NCBI GenBank assembly: GCA_000648925.1
Contig: JFHF01000034.1
Location: forward strand, 33,674-97,673
Source of the DNA: Caballeronia jiangsuensis
GTDB lineage: Bacteria > Pseudomonadota > Gammaproteobacteria > Burkholderiales > Burkholderiaceae
Reading direction: 5' to 3'
DNA length: 64,000 nt
Positions 33,798 through 41,554 of the stretch are shown one piece after another (the first letter of the stretch is position 1; the number at the start of each line of letters is the position of its first letter). The notes under the pieces were generated by a model. That model saw only the letters and a list, made by a program, of their open reading frames with translations. It made no database searches and had not been told where the DNA came from. The position numbers and the translations under genes are program-made.

Positions 33798-34241
33798 ACA
33801 AGGGACCACGGCGACGCGGGGCGCTTCCAGAAAGGCAATCAGGTCAATGCTCAGCGCGAACCGTGGAACAAAGGGCGACGCGGCGTGCGGACTGGCTCAT
33901 TCAAAACCGCTCACAAACGTAACTCGAAGCCGATCGGGAGTGAGCGCTTCGAGCCGCGCAGCGGTTACTCGCTCCGTAAGATTAGCGATACGGGAGACCA
34001 GTATCGCGACTGGGTCGGCGTTCACGTACTCACCTGCCAGGACGCGCATGGTGCCGTTCCGGCCGGACAGGTCGTTGTATTCCGCGGCGGTAATCGGACC
34101 AACACGTCGCTCGACAACCTCGACTGCATCACGCGCGGAGAGCTAATTCGCCGGAATAGCTGGAAGAACCTTCCGGCAGATTTACAGGCGGTCATACAGC
34201 TCAAGGCGGCGCTCACAAGGAAAATCAATGGACACGATTGA
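33794..34241 (+). pseudogene. HNH endonuclease, single-base frameshift
   Basis: The ATG at 33794 (MNKGPRRRG) opens a frame that breaks at a run of four G (33818-33821). Reading three G joins it to RFQKGNQVNAQREPWNKGRR and the later HNH body: HVLTCQDAHGAVPAGQVVVF, RGGNRTNTSLDNLDCITRGE, IRRNSWKN. That is a phage HNH_3-type endonuclease of about 148 residues. HNH genes of this kind often sit near the DNA packaging or tail genes. Its 3' end overlaps the next small gene by 14 nt. Either decayed or a sequence error; the shift is in a homopolymer. Confidence 0.7.
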
Positions 34242-34476
34242 AGAGCTGCGCTCTCACCTGTTCGATACGCTACGCGCCCTGAGTGACAAGGAAAAGCCGC
34301 TTGAGCTTGACCGCGCTAAGGCCGTTGCCGAGGTCGCTCAGGTGATCATCAATTCGGCAAAGGTCGAAGTCGAGCACATGAAGGTGAGCGGTGGAAAAGG
34401 CACGGGATTCATGGCCGAGAAAACACCAGAAGCACCGAACCGCATTACCAGTATCCGTCAACACATCATGAAGTGA
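34228..34476 (+). CDS. Small phage protein, 82 aa
   Basis: The ATG follows AAGGAAAATCA. The 82-residue product starts MDTIEELRSHLFDTLRAL and is amphipathic helical (AVAEVAQVIINSAKVEVEHM), then GGKGTGFMAEKTPEAPNRIT. I do not know a function; the sequence is of a type found in many Burkholderia phages beside HNH or packaging genes. It starts within the end of the HNH gene, which suggests coupling. Confidence 0.6.
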   Translation: MDTIEELRSHLFDTLRALSDKEKPLELDRAKAVAEVAQVIINSAKVEVEHMKVSGGKGTGFMAEKTPEAPNRITSIRQHIMK

Positions 34477-34481
34477 CTGGC

Positions 34482-34754
34482 ATGAACCAGCAAGACCTTC
34501 AGCTTTTGCTCGACGGCGGCTTCGACCCCGTCGCCTACTGGTCCACCCGTCCCGTGAAGATCTGGGTCGTCGAGGTCAGCCGCCGCGTCGGCTGCGAGAC
34601 GAAGAAGCACACGATGTATGTCCGCTCGCGGACCCGCGACGGCGCTGAGGAATGCGCACGCGAGAACACCTTCATTCGCGGCAATGTGTCGGCCCGGGCG
34701 CGCCTCGCGACGCCGCGCGACCTTGGATGCGTTCCGACCGGAGCAACGCAATGA
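34482..34754 (+). CDS. Small phage protein, 90 aa
   Basis: The ATG at 34482 begins MNQQDLQLLLDGGFDPVAYW. The product continues with STRPVKIWVVEVSRRVGCET, TKKHTMYVRSRTRDGAEECA and ends ATPRDLGCVPTGATQ. It is beta/alpha-mixed with two cysteines and basic in the middle. It overlaps the next gene by ATGA. It has no recognised family; in context it is a phage early or packaging gene. Confidence 0.6.
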   Translation: MNQQDLQLLLDGGFDPVAYWSTRPVKIWVVEVSRRVGCETKKHTMYVRSRTRDGAEECARENTFIRGNVSARARLATPRDLGCVPTGATQ

Positions 34755-34873
34755 AGCCCCGCAATCTTCTAGACCGCGCCGCCGAGATCCTCGAACGCGA
34801 GGCAGAGGGAATCCGCACGGCGCACGCCACTTTTGGCCGCTGGGACGACGCACGCGAGGCGAAGCACGACTAA
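34751..34873 (+). CDS. Short phage peptide, 40 aa
   Basis: The ATG at 34751 overlaps the previous stop (ATGA). The 40-residue product (MKPRNLLDRAAEILEREAEG, then IRTAHATFGRWDDAREAKHD) is amphipathic helical. Overlap and coupling are the main support. It is a typical very small prophage gene; no function can be given. Confidence 0.5.
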   Translation: MKPRNLLDRAAEILEREAEGIRTAHATFGRWDDAREAKHD

Positions 34874-34968
34874 CGACGAGATGCTGCGCATCTCTGCGCA
34901 ACTTCGTCGGCAGAGGTGTTCGATATCAAAATCCGCCGTATCTTTGTTGCCAAGTCCTGCCACGCGAG

Positions 34969-35592
34969 TTAATTCCGCTCCAGCCATCGCAATCCCTCAA
35001 GAAGAACTTGGTTGCTCTCTTCTATTCGGTGGCCAATTTTTGTCACTGTTGCTGAAATCTCGTCCAGAGCGGCAATTCTTGCCTCCGATGTTGCTTGTTT
35101 GGAGAAATCCGCCAAGTGATCACTCATGAAGTCAGATAACCCGCGAAATTGTTGAACAGCAAATGCCACATGCAGTGCACACCTACCCTTAAGTGGTATG
35201 AGCGCAGCCATCGCGTCGCGGTCAATGCATTCCTCCAAGGTTTGCGCCATGTACTCAATCTTTCGAAGCTGCTCTTTGTATCGCTCTGGTGACGGATCGC
35301 TGTCTCTCGCGGCGATAACCCAGTACATGGTGTCCCCCATCAGCTGCTGGCCTTTTGCTAGCGGACGCACAAGGGAAACTCCGAGGATACGTGCTTTGAC
35401 CATCGCTTCTCGTCTCTGCTGTCGTACATCCCAGAGGGCGATCGCCAGTGCGACAACCACAGCACCGACGGTACCAAGCGCCGTTGCGATGTCCCAAAGA
35501 TCCTTCGATTTTTCGAGCTCTTGAGCCGAGGCTGTGTGAATTCCGAACCAAGTCGACCATAACCCTGCCACTGTCGTTTTCACGGGTGTCAT
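34969..35592 (-). CDS. Hypothetical membrane-anchored helical protein, phage cargo
   Basis: The 207-residue product starts MTPVKTTVAGLWSTWFGIHT and has one membrane segment (IATALGTVGAVVVALAIALW) near residue 35-55, then a basic stretch (RQQRREAMVKARILGVSLVR) and a long helical cytoplasmic region (ECIDRDAMAALIPLKGRCAL, EISATVTKIGHRIEESNQVL). It lies on the opposite strand to the neighbouring phage genes, so it is probably a 'moron' carried by the phage. No enzyme motif is visible. It might act as an immunity or exclusion membrane protein, but this is speculation. Confidence 0.55.
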   Translation of the reverse strand: MTPVKTTVAGLWSTWFGIHTASAQELEKSKDLWDIATALGTVGAVVVALAIALWDVRQQRREAMVKARILGVSLVRPLAKGQQLMGDTMYWVIAARDSDPSPERYKEQLRKIEYMAQTLEECIDRDAMAALIPLKGRCALHVAFAVQQFRGLSDFMSDHLADFSKQATSEARIAALDEISATVTKIGHRIEESNQVLLEGLRWLERN

Positions 35593-35790
35593 GTTGGCTC
35601 CATCAGCAGTGCTTGGTTGCGGCGCCGGCCAGGGCAGTGCTTGAAAATCCCAAGAAGAACTACGTGGTCACCCATTTTGCAAACCGGATGACACAGCCTT
35701 CAGGCACCTCGCAAGATGAAAAATCATTTTAATGCAGCAGCAAATCGAAGAATTCATGCGCGTGACGCACGAGTATCTGACGGGGGAAAA

Positions 35791-36069
35791 ATGCCAGCGA
35801 GCATGAAACCTATTTATCTGGACTTGCAGACGGTGTCCGAAGTCGTGTCGCGTTCAGATGGAAGCATCCATAAAATGGTGAGAGAGGGAAAGTTCCCGAA
35901 ACCCCGGATGTTGTCTGGCCGGCGCGTCGCATGGCTGACGCGCGAGGTTGAGGAATGGACGGAAGAGCGTCCAGTGTCGGATCTCCTTCCGCCCTCGAAC
36001 GCCGGGTGCAGGCGGCCTACTCGGGAAACTGAGTCGCCAGATGATCGAGTCTCGACGCAAGCCGCGTAA
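35791..36069 (+). CDS. AlpA-family phage transcriptional regulator
   Basis: From the ATG at 35791 (after GGGGGAAAA) the product is 92 residues; an ATG at 35803 (MKPIYLDLQTVSEVVSRSDG) is another candidate and overlaps the stop of a 24-codon reading frame at 35732. The HTH is YLDLQTVSEVVSRSDGSIHK, then FPKPRMLSGRRVAWLTREVE with the AlpA/Merge 'W-x-x-x-E-V-E-x-W' end. AlpA-type proteins activate excision or integrase genes of prophage-like elements. The 3' end overlaps the convergent integrase gene by 53 nt. Confidence 0.78.
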   Translation: MPASMKPIYLDLQTVSEVVSRSDGSIHKMVREGKFPKPRMLSGRRVAWLTREVEEWTEERPVSDLLPPSNAGCRRPTRETESPDDRVSTQAA

Positions 36070-37277
36070 GCCATGCGCGGCGCTCCTTGTCGTAGCTATG
36101 CCGGTTGTATACGCCCGTCACACCCGGCAGCACGTGTCCGAGGATGGATTCGGCCACTTCATGCGGGCACTCCATTGAGGCAAGCATCGTCCGAACCGTC
36201 CGCCGAAGGTCGTGCGGCGCCCAATGGCTCATAGGAAGCCTGGTGCGCTGCTCCTTCGGTGCGCTCTTGCAGTACGGTTGCCGATAATAGACCGACTGCT
36301 GAATCAACTTCTGGTCCTTGTGCCCCGCGGCCGAAGGCGACGGGAAAAGAAACCCTTTCTTCGCAATCTGCATGCGCCGGCGTACGATCTGCTCGGCACG
36401 GCCGGCGAGCGGCACGCGCAGATCCGTCGCGCTCGCGCGATTCGCGTTCTTCGTCTTGGCCTTCGGCACCGTCCACCAGAAGCCGTCTCTCTCGTCCGTG
36501 AACTCTCCGACCTCCATGCTGACGATTTCGGACCCGCGCGTGCCGGTCCAGAGATAGAGCGTCAGCACGTCATTCAGCGTCTGGCTGAAGTTAGGCAGCC
36601 AGCGAATCAACTTCCCCACCTCGGCGTCAGACAAAACCCGCTTCACGGTCACGCGCTCGCCGTCGACCCTTTTAACTTTGCTGCGCAGTCGTCCACGCAT
36701 GACGAGCCGCCACCAGTTCGGGCTGTTATCTGGAATTCGTCCCGCGTCGAGCGCGTAATCGCACGCCGCGCCCAAGGCAGAGCGCAGCGTCTTGGCGAGC
36801 GACGGAGTCGTGGCGCAGCTTTCGAGCAGATCGAACGCCTGCTTCCGCGTGAGTGACTCAGCGGGCATGCGCTATGGGCGAAAGCGTATTGGCGAACGTC
36901 AGACGAATGATGTCCGCGCCCTTCGCCTTCCGATTGCGCTCGACGTGGCCTGCCAGATAGTCATCGCAAAGCCGGCGGACGGTGTAATCGGACGGCGTAG
37001 TCGCCGGATCTTTCCCGACTCGCTTTGCTGCTGCCGCGTCGCCGCCAGCGTCTCGCGCGGAGCGTAGTTTTTCCCATTCAGCGATCGCGGCGGCGTAGGA
37101 CATCGCCGGCCATTCTCCGAGCTTGATCTGCCGCATCCGATCGTCGACCGGTGACTTATAACGATAGGTCCACGAACGGCGCGTCTGCGTCGCCTGCAAG
37201 CGCAGGCCGGGAAATCCGTCGATCGTGATGTGCTCCCAGGGAGGGATTTGCTTGGCTTGACGAGCGTCGAAACGCAT
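36017..37277 (-). pseudogene. Tyrosine-type site-specific integrase, frameshifted
   Basis: The start at 37277 (MRFDARQAKQIPPWEHITID) gives the DUF4102-like N-terminal DNA-binding part (SWTYRYKSPVDDRMRQIKLG) and breaks at 36858. The catalytic half is open from 36868: R in LWTGTRGSEIVSMEVGEF, His-x-x-Arg in WAPHDLRRTVRTMLASMEC and the nucleophile Tyr region in LGHVLPGVTGVYNRHSYD. Removing one base near 36869 joins FANTLSPIA to MPAESLTRKQAFDLL, giving about 420 residues, normal for the family. It would insert the element into the ribA 3' end. If the lesion is real, the element can no longer move on its own. Confidence 0.82.
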
Positions 37278-37442
37278 GTGATCTTGGCGTAGGTTCTCCG
37301 CCTCGTCTCGACCGGGCGGCGTAGGTTTTCCGAATCATACAAGTGAAAACCTACGCTAACGATGTAAGTTTCGCTTGGCGTTGATTGGCGACGATTGGTA
37401 ATGCACCGTCGGCCGTTTTTCGGCTAACTCCTTGCTGCACAA

Positions 37443-38111
37443 CTATTCGTTTTCGTCGAAGTAATGCCCGAAGCGCGCCTGCTTCGTCTTGATGTAGCGC
37501 TCGTTTTCCTCGCGCATCGGGATGGCGAGCGCGACGCGTTCGCACACGGGAATATCGTGCTTGAGCAGCGTGTCGAACTTCGACGGATTGTTGCTCATGA
37601 GGCGCACCGACTTCACGTTCATCGAGCGCAGGATCGCGGCGGCGGAGTCGTATTCGCGGGCGTCGTCGGGCAGGCCGAGATGCAGGTTCGCATCGACGGT
37701 ATCGAGCCCCTGCTCCTGCAGCGCGTACGCGCGAATCTTGTTCGCGAGGCCGATGCCGCGCCCTTCATGTCCGCGCAGATACAGCAGGATCCCGCGATCC
37801 TCCGCTGCGATATAGCGCAGTGCCAGGTCGAGCTGCTCGCCGCAATCGCAGCGATACGAGCCGAACACGTCGCCGGTCACACATTCGGAATGCAGCCGCG
37901 TCAGCACCGATTCTCCGTTGCTCACGTCGCCCATCACGAAGGCGATGTGCTCGACATCCGTGTGCTTCACACGATAGACGTACGAATCGAAGGTGCCGTA
38001 GCGCGTCGGAATGGTGGCCGTCGCCACGAGTTCGACATCAGCGCACTCGTCGCACTCGCCGAAGCGGTGTTGTGGGTCCTGCACGTCCTGCGGGGGAGAA
38101 GCGGTTTTCAT
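37443..38111 (-). CDS. ribA: GTP cyclohydrolase II
   Basis: The 222-residue enzyme opens the first step of riboflavin synthesis (GTP to 2,5-diamino-6-ribosylamino-pyrimidinone 5'-phosphate, formate and pyrophosphate). The zinc site is visible in SECVTGDVFGSYRCDCGEQL (three cysteines), and RGHEGRGIGLANKIRAYALQ and MSNNPSKFDTLLKHDIPV are the catalytic blocks. The last residues (HYFDENE) and stop fall in the 17-bp attachment repeat, so the present 3' end was supplied by the integrated element; the gene remains intact and functional. Its original stop was TAA rather than TAG. The RibB domain is not fused. Confidence 0.93.
   Translation of the reverse strand: MKTASPPQDVQDPQHRFGECDECADVELVATATIPTRYGTFDSYVYRVKHTDVEHIAFVMGDVSNGESVLTRLHSECVTGDVFGSYRCDCGEQLDLALRYIAAEDRGILLYLRGHEGRGIGLANKIRAYALQEQGLDTVDANLHLGLPDDAREYDSAAAILRSMNVKSVRLMSNNPSKFDTLLKHDIPVCERVALAIPMREENERYIKTKQARFGHYFDENE
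37444..37460. repeat. Right attachment repeat, inside the ribA 3' end
   Basis: TATTCGTTTTCGTCGAA is identical to 24018-24034. It codes for the last residues of RibA on the minus strand. The integrase gene ends its upstream region 166 nt to the left, the usual arrangement for an integrase beside its attachment site. Confidence 0.85.
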
Positions 38112-38282
38112 AGATCAATCTGCGAGTCCACGGCGCCGGACGTCGGCCGATGGATCATGCACCATCGCGCCTGCCCGGTTAGTCATGGTAAAGCCCATCG
38201 GGAAAGTTTGCAGATTGTCGCACGGCGCGCGCCGCTCCCCGCGTTTTTCCGTACGGGCGTTCCGCTCATCGGCGGCCTTCTC

Positions 38283-38978
38283 TCACGCCGGATTCTCGAA
38301 AGTACCGGGACTCCTGTCCGTCGCGCGCCACTCGGGCTTGCGCACCGGATCGGCCTTCTGCAGCCCCGCGCGCACGCCGGCCGCGTCGAAATCGCCGGTA
38401 TAGACGGGCGTCGCGGGCTGTTGACGCCACGAATCGTCGATTGAGCCGGCATCGACGGGATCGAAGCCGATTTCATCGACGAGCTTCATCACGACGGCTT
38501 TCGCCTTCGCGTCGTCGCCCGCGACCGGCAGCGCGATGCGTCCCGCCGTGCCCGCCGGCTTGCCGCGATTGCGCAAGTGGTCCGCATAGATATTGTTGAA
38601 CGCCTTCACGACCGGCCGCCCGATCTGCTGCTCGACCCAGCGGCTTTCCGTCGCGCCCTTCTCGATGCCGTCGATACGCCCGTCGCGCTGCTGCGGATAG
38701 TAGTTGCCCGTGTCGATCACGACGACGCCCGCCGGCACGCCCGCGAACAGGTCCTCGGGCAGATTCGGCACTTTCGCCTCGGGAATCGTCACCACGACGA
38801 CATCCGCGCCTTTCACCGCGTCTCGCGCCTCGACGGCCGTCGCGCCGGTTTCGCGCTCGACATCCGCGAGCGAAGCGGGCCCGCGCGAATTGGCGATGCG
38901 CACCTCGTGGCCGTTCTCGCCGAACCGCAGCGCCAGCACGGACCCGATATTCCCGGCGCCGATAATTCCGATCTTCAT
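38283..38978 (-). CDS. F420-dependent NADP reductase-like NAD(P)-binding protein
   Basis: The ATG at 38978 follows CAAGGAGGCTGT. The 231-residue protein has the NAD(P)-binding Rossmann motif MKIGIIGAGNIGSVLALRFG and NSRGPASLADVERETG, then the family blocks VPAGVVVIDTGNYYPQQRDG and GRPVVKAFNNIYADHL, which match the F420-NADP oxidoreductase / NAD-binding family. In bacteria without F420 such proteins have unknown redox partners. It stands alone on the minus strand upstream of ribA, with a good ribosome site. Confidence 0.8.
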   Translation of the reverse strand: MKIGIIGAGNIGSVLALRFGENGHEVRIANSRGPASLADVERETGATAVEARDAVKGADVVVVTIPEAKVPNLPEDLFAGVPAGVVVIDTGNYYPQQRDGRIDGIEKGATESRWVEQQIGRPVVKAFNNIYADHLRNRGKPAGTAGRIALPVAGDDAKAKAVVMKLVDEIGFDPVDAGSIDDSWRQQPATPVYTGDFDAAGVRAGLQKADPVRKPEWRATDRSPGTFENPA

Positions 38979-39087
38979 ACAGCCTCCTTGAAATAAACGC
39001 GAAAGCAACGACGTGTTTTAAAAGGAACCTCCGGGAGGTCCGCGCAATCACAATGCCTCATGCGGGAAAAAGCCAAATATCGGCCCG

Positions 39088-39124
39088 ATAGCCCTGCGCT
39101 ATCCCGACAATAAAATCAATCCAC
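39088..39124 (+). promoter_or_regulatory. OxyR-type binding site upstream of ahpC
   Basis: ATAG-N7-CTAT-N7-ATAA-N7-CCAC follows the OxyR tetranucleotide pattern (ATAG-N7-CTAT repeated), with the first three units matching well. It ends about 70 nt before the ahpC start. A TATAGT at 39149-39154 is a fair -10 and the -35 place has no consensus, as expected for an activator-dependent promoter. Confidence 0.65.
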
Positions 39125-39195
39125 TTCTCGGATGTGATAGCTTTCCTGTATAGTTCACTCACTTCTTCAACACCACTCCAAAAGGAACCTGGTAA

Positions 39196-39759
39196 ATGCC
39201 TATCATCAACAGCCAAGTCAAGCCGTTCAAAGCAACCGCCTACCACAATGGCGATTTCGTGACCGTCACCGATGAAAGCCTGAAGGGCAAGTGGTCGGTG
39301 TTCGTGTTCTACCCGGCCGACTTCACGTTCGTGTGCCCGACGGAACTGGGCGACCTGGCTGACCGCTACGAAGAATTCAAGAAGCTGGGCGTGGAAATCT
39401 ACTCGGTCTCGACCGACACGCATTTCACGCACAAGGCATGGCACGACACGTCGGACACGATCCAGAAGATCCAGTATCCGATGGTTGCCGATCCGACGCT
39501 CGCAATCTCGCGCGCTTTCGACGTGCTGATCGAAGAAGAAGGCCTCGCGCTGCGCGGCACGTTCGTGATCAACCCGGAAGGCGAGATCAAGCTGTGCGAA
39601 GTGCACGACAACGGCATCGGCCGTGACGCCGGCGAACTGCTCCGCAAGGTTCAGGCTGCTCAGTACATCGCGAAGAACCCGGGTCAAGTGTGCCCCGCCA
39701 AGTGGACGCCGGGCGCTGAAACGCTGACCCCGTCGCTCGACCTGATCGGCAAGATCTAA
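39196..39759 (+). CDS. ahpC: Alkyl hydroperoxide reductase subunit C (peroxiredoxin)
   Basis: The 187-residue typical 2-Cys peroxiredoxin reduces peroxides in the cytoplasm with electrons from AhpF. The peroxidatic cysteine is in YPADFTFVCPTELGDLADRY and the resolving cysteine in NPGQVCPAKWTPGAETL. The start at 39196 follows AAAGGAACCTGGTAA. It precedes ahpF by 146 nt with a hairpin between, and an OxyR-type site lies upstream. Length and motifs are fully normal. Confidence 0.96.
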   Translation: MPIINSQVKPFKATAYHNGDFVTVTDESLKGKWSVFVFYPADFTFVCPTELGDLADRYEEFKKLGVEIYSVSTDTHFTHKAWHDTSDTIQKIQYPMVADPTLAISRAFDVLIEEEGLALRGTFVINPEGEIKLCEVHDNGIGRDAGELLRKVQAAQYIAKNPGQVCPAKWTPGAETLTPSLDLIGKI

Positions 39760-39785
39760 GCCTCGTTTTCCACGAGCGCTGTATC

Positions 39786-39813
39786 GAGCTTGCCGCGGTT
39801 CAGCGGCAGGCTC
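39786..39813 (+). terminator. Hairpin between ahpC and ahpF (attenuator/processing site)
   Basis: GAGC-T-TGCCGC (39786-39796), loop GGTTCA, GCGGCA-G-GCTC (39803-39813). No T-run follows, so it is more likely a partial terminator or RNA-stability hairpin that keeps AhpC above AhpF. Confidence 0.5.
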
Positions 39814-39905
39814 ACCTCAAAAAACGCCTTCGTCCGGCGCTGCGATCATCGCAGCGGCGCGGCGAGGCGCGTCTGCGACACCCCAGTCAAGGAACGGACA
39901 TCGCC

Positions 39906-41492
39906 ATGCTCGACGCCAATATCAAGAACCAGTTAAAAACGTATTTGGAAAATGTCACCCGGCCGATCGAACTCGTCGCCTTCCTCGACGACGGCGACAA
40001 ATCGCGCGAGCTGAAAAGCCTGCTCGACGAGATCGCCTCGCTGTCTCACCAGATCAGCGTCGTCGAGAAAGAGGACGCCAGCGTGCGTCGTCCGTCCTTC
40101 ACCATCGGCGAGGCGGGCAAACCTGCGGGCATCCGCTTCGCCGGCATCCCGATGGGCCATGAATTCTCCTCGCTCGTGCTGGCGCTTCTGCAGGCGGGCG
40201 GCCATCCGATCAAGCTCGACGACGCCACCATCGAGCAGATTCGCAACCTCGACGGCGATTTCGCGTTCGAGACATATTTCTCGCTGTCGTGCCAGAACTG
40301 CCCGGAAGTCGTGCAGGCGCTGAACGTGATGGCGATCATCAACCCGCGCATCCAACACGTCGCGATCGACGGCGCGCTGTTCCAGCAGGAAGTGGAAGAG
40401 CGCCAGGTCATGTCCGTGCCGATGATGTTCATCAACGGCGAAAGCTTCGGCTCGGGCCGGATGGGCGTGAAGGAAATTCTGGCGAAGCTGGACACGGGCG
40501 CATCGGCGCGGGCGGCGAAGGAACTCGAAAACAAGCCGGTGTTCGACACGCTGATCGTCGGCGGCGGACCTGCCGGCGCAGCGGCGGCGATCTATTCGGC
40601 GCGCAAGGGCATCGCGACGGGCGTCGTCGCGGAGCGTTTCGGTGGCCAGGTGCTCGATACGATGGCGATCGAGAACTTCGTCTCCGTGATAGAAACCGAA
40701 GGACCGAAGTTCGCGACCGCGCTCGAACAACACGTGAAAAGCTATGAAGTCGACGTGATGGACATGCAGCGCGCCGAAAAGCTCGTGCCGGGCCGCATCA
40801 ACGAGATCCATCTGGCGAGCGGCGCGGTGCTGAAGGCGAAGACGGTGATTCTGTCGACCGGCGCGCGCTGGCGCGAAATCGACGTGCCGGGCGAGCGCGA
40901 GTATCGCGGCCGCGGCGTGGCGTACTGCCCGCATTGCGACGGCCCGCTCTTCAAGGGCAAGCGCGTCGCGGTGGTGGGCGGCGGCAATTCGGGCGTCGAA
41001 GCGGCGATCGACCTCGCGAACCTGGTTTCGGCGGTTACGCTGATCGAGTTCGGCAACGAGCTGCGCGCCGATGCGGTGCTGCAGAAAAAGCTGCGCAGCC
41101 TGAAGAACGTAACCATCGTCACGCAAGGGCAGACGACCGAAATCACCGGCGACGGCAAGAAAGTGAACGGCATCACCTACACGGACCGCGCAACCGGCGC
41201 GAGCCATCATGTCGAGCTGGAAGGCGTGTTCGTCCAGATCGGCCTCGTGCCGAACACCGAATGGCTGAAGGGCACGGTGGAGTTGTCGAAGCACGGCGAG
41301 ATCGTCGTCGATGCAAAGGGCGCGACCTCGCTGCCGGGCGTGTTCGCCGCCGGCGACGTGACCACGGTGCCGTACAAGCAGATCGTGATCGCGGCGGGCG
41401 ACGGCGCGAAGGCATCGCTCTCGGCGTTCGATCATCTGATCCGCGCGTCGGTGGAAGACGAAGCAGTGGTCGAAGAAGAAGCGGCAGCCTGA
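39906..41492 (+). CDS. ahpF: Alkyl hydroperoxide reductase subunit F
   Basis: The 528-residue flavoprotein passes electrons from NADH to AhpC. The N-terminal glutaredoxin-like domain contains the redox pair in FSLSCQNCPEVVQALNVM; the FAD-binding domain starts at LIVGGGPAGAAAAIYSARKG; the thioredoxin-reductase-type active site is RGVAYCPHCDGPLFKGK; the second dinucleotide site is VAVVGGGNSGVEAAIDLAN; and the FAD C-terminal part is FAAGDVTTVPYKQIVIAAGD. It is in the same orientation as ahpC and likely co-transcribed. It ends before a strong hairpin terminator. Confidence 0.96.
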   Translation: MLDANIKNQLKTYLENVTRPIELVAFLDDGDKSRELKSLLDEIASLSHQISVVEKEDASVRRPSFTIGEAGKPAGIRFAGIPMGHEFSSLVLALLQAGGHPIKLDDATIEQIRNLDGDFAFETYFSLSCQNCPEVVQALNVMAIINPRIQHVAIDGALFQQEVEERQVMSVPMMFINGESFGSGRMGVKEILAKLDTGASARAAKELENKPVFDTLIVGGGPAGAAAAIYSARKGIATGVVAERFGGQVLDTMAIENFVSVIETEGPKFATALEQHVKSYEVDVMDMQRAEKLVPGRINEIHLASGAVLKAKTVILSTGARWREIDVPGEREYRGRGVAYCPHCDGPLFKGKRVAVVGGGNSGVEAAIDLANLVSAVTLIEFGNELRADAVLQKKLRSLKNVTIVTQGQTTEITGDGKKVNGITYTDRATGASHHVELEGVFVQIGLVPNTEWLKGTVELSKHGEIVVDAKGATSLPGVFAAGDVTTVPYKQIVIAAGDGAKASLSAFDHLIRASVEDEAVVEEEAAA

Positions 41493-41520
41493 GCGTAGCG
41501 CGGGCGTCGTAGTGACCGGA

Positions 41521-41552
41521 AGGCGAACGGGGCAACCCGTTCGCCTTTTTTG
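41521..41552. terminator. Strong terminator after ahpF, also facing the histidine kinase gene
   Basis: AGGCGAACGGG (41521-41531), loop GCAA, CCCGTTCGCCT (41536-41546), then TTTTTT. It follows the ahpF stop by 28 nt. The histidine-kinase gene ends at 41555 on the other strand, so the structure likely ends transcription in both directions. Confidence 0.9.
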
Positions 41553-41554
41553 TT

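Larger units (their letters stand above)
24018..37460. mobile_element. Integrated element (decayed prophage/genomic island) at the 3' end of ribA
   Basis: The 13.4-kb segment is bounded by a 17-bp direct repeat, TATTCGTTTTCGTCGAA, at 24018-24034 and 37444-37460. The right copy encodes the last residues of RibA (FDENE and stop). The left copy encodes the same FDENE-stop on the same strand but is attached to unrelated DNA. A tyrosine integrase (37277-36017) lies beside the ribA copy, as expected for site-specific integration. Contents: integrase, AlpA, small phage proteins, HNH, Gp37/Gp68-like fragment, tailspike, tail fibre, glycosyltransferases, pyruvyl transferase, methyltransferase and an SOS-box gene. 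The left half has visibly lower G+C (near half by eye). Several phage genes are frameshifted, so the element is probably defective. Confidence 0.88.
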
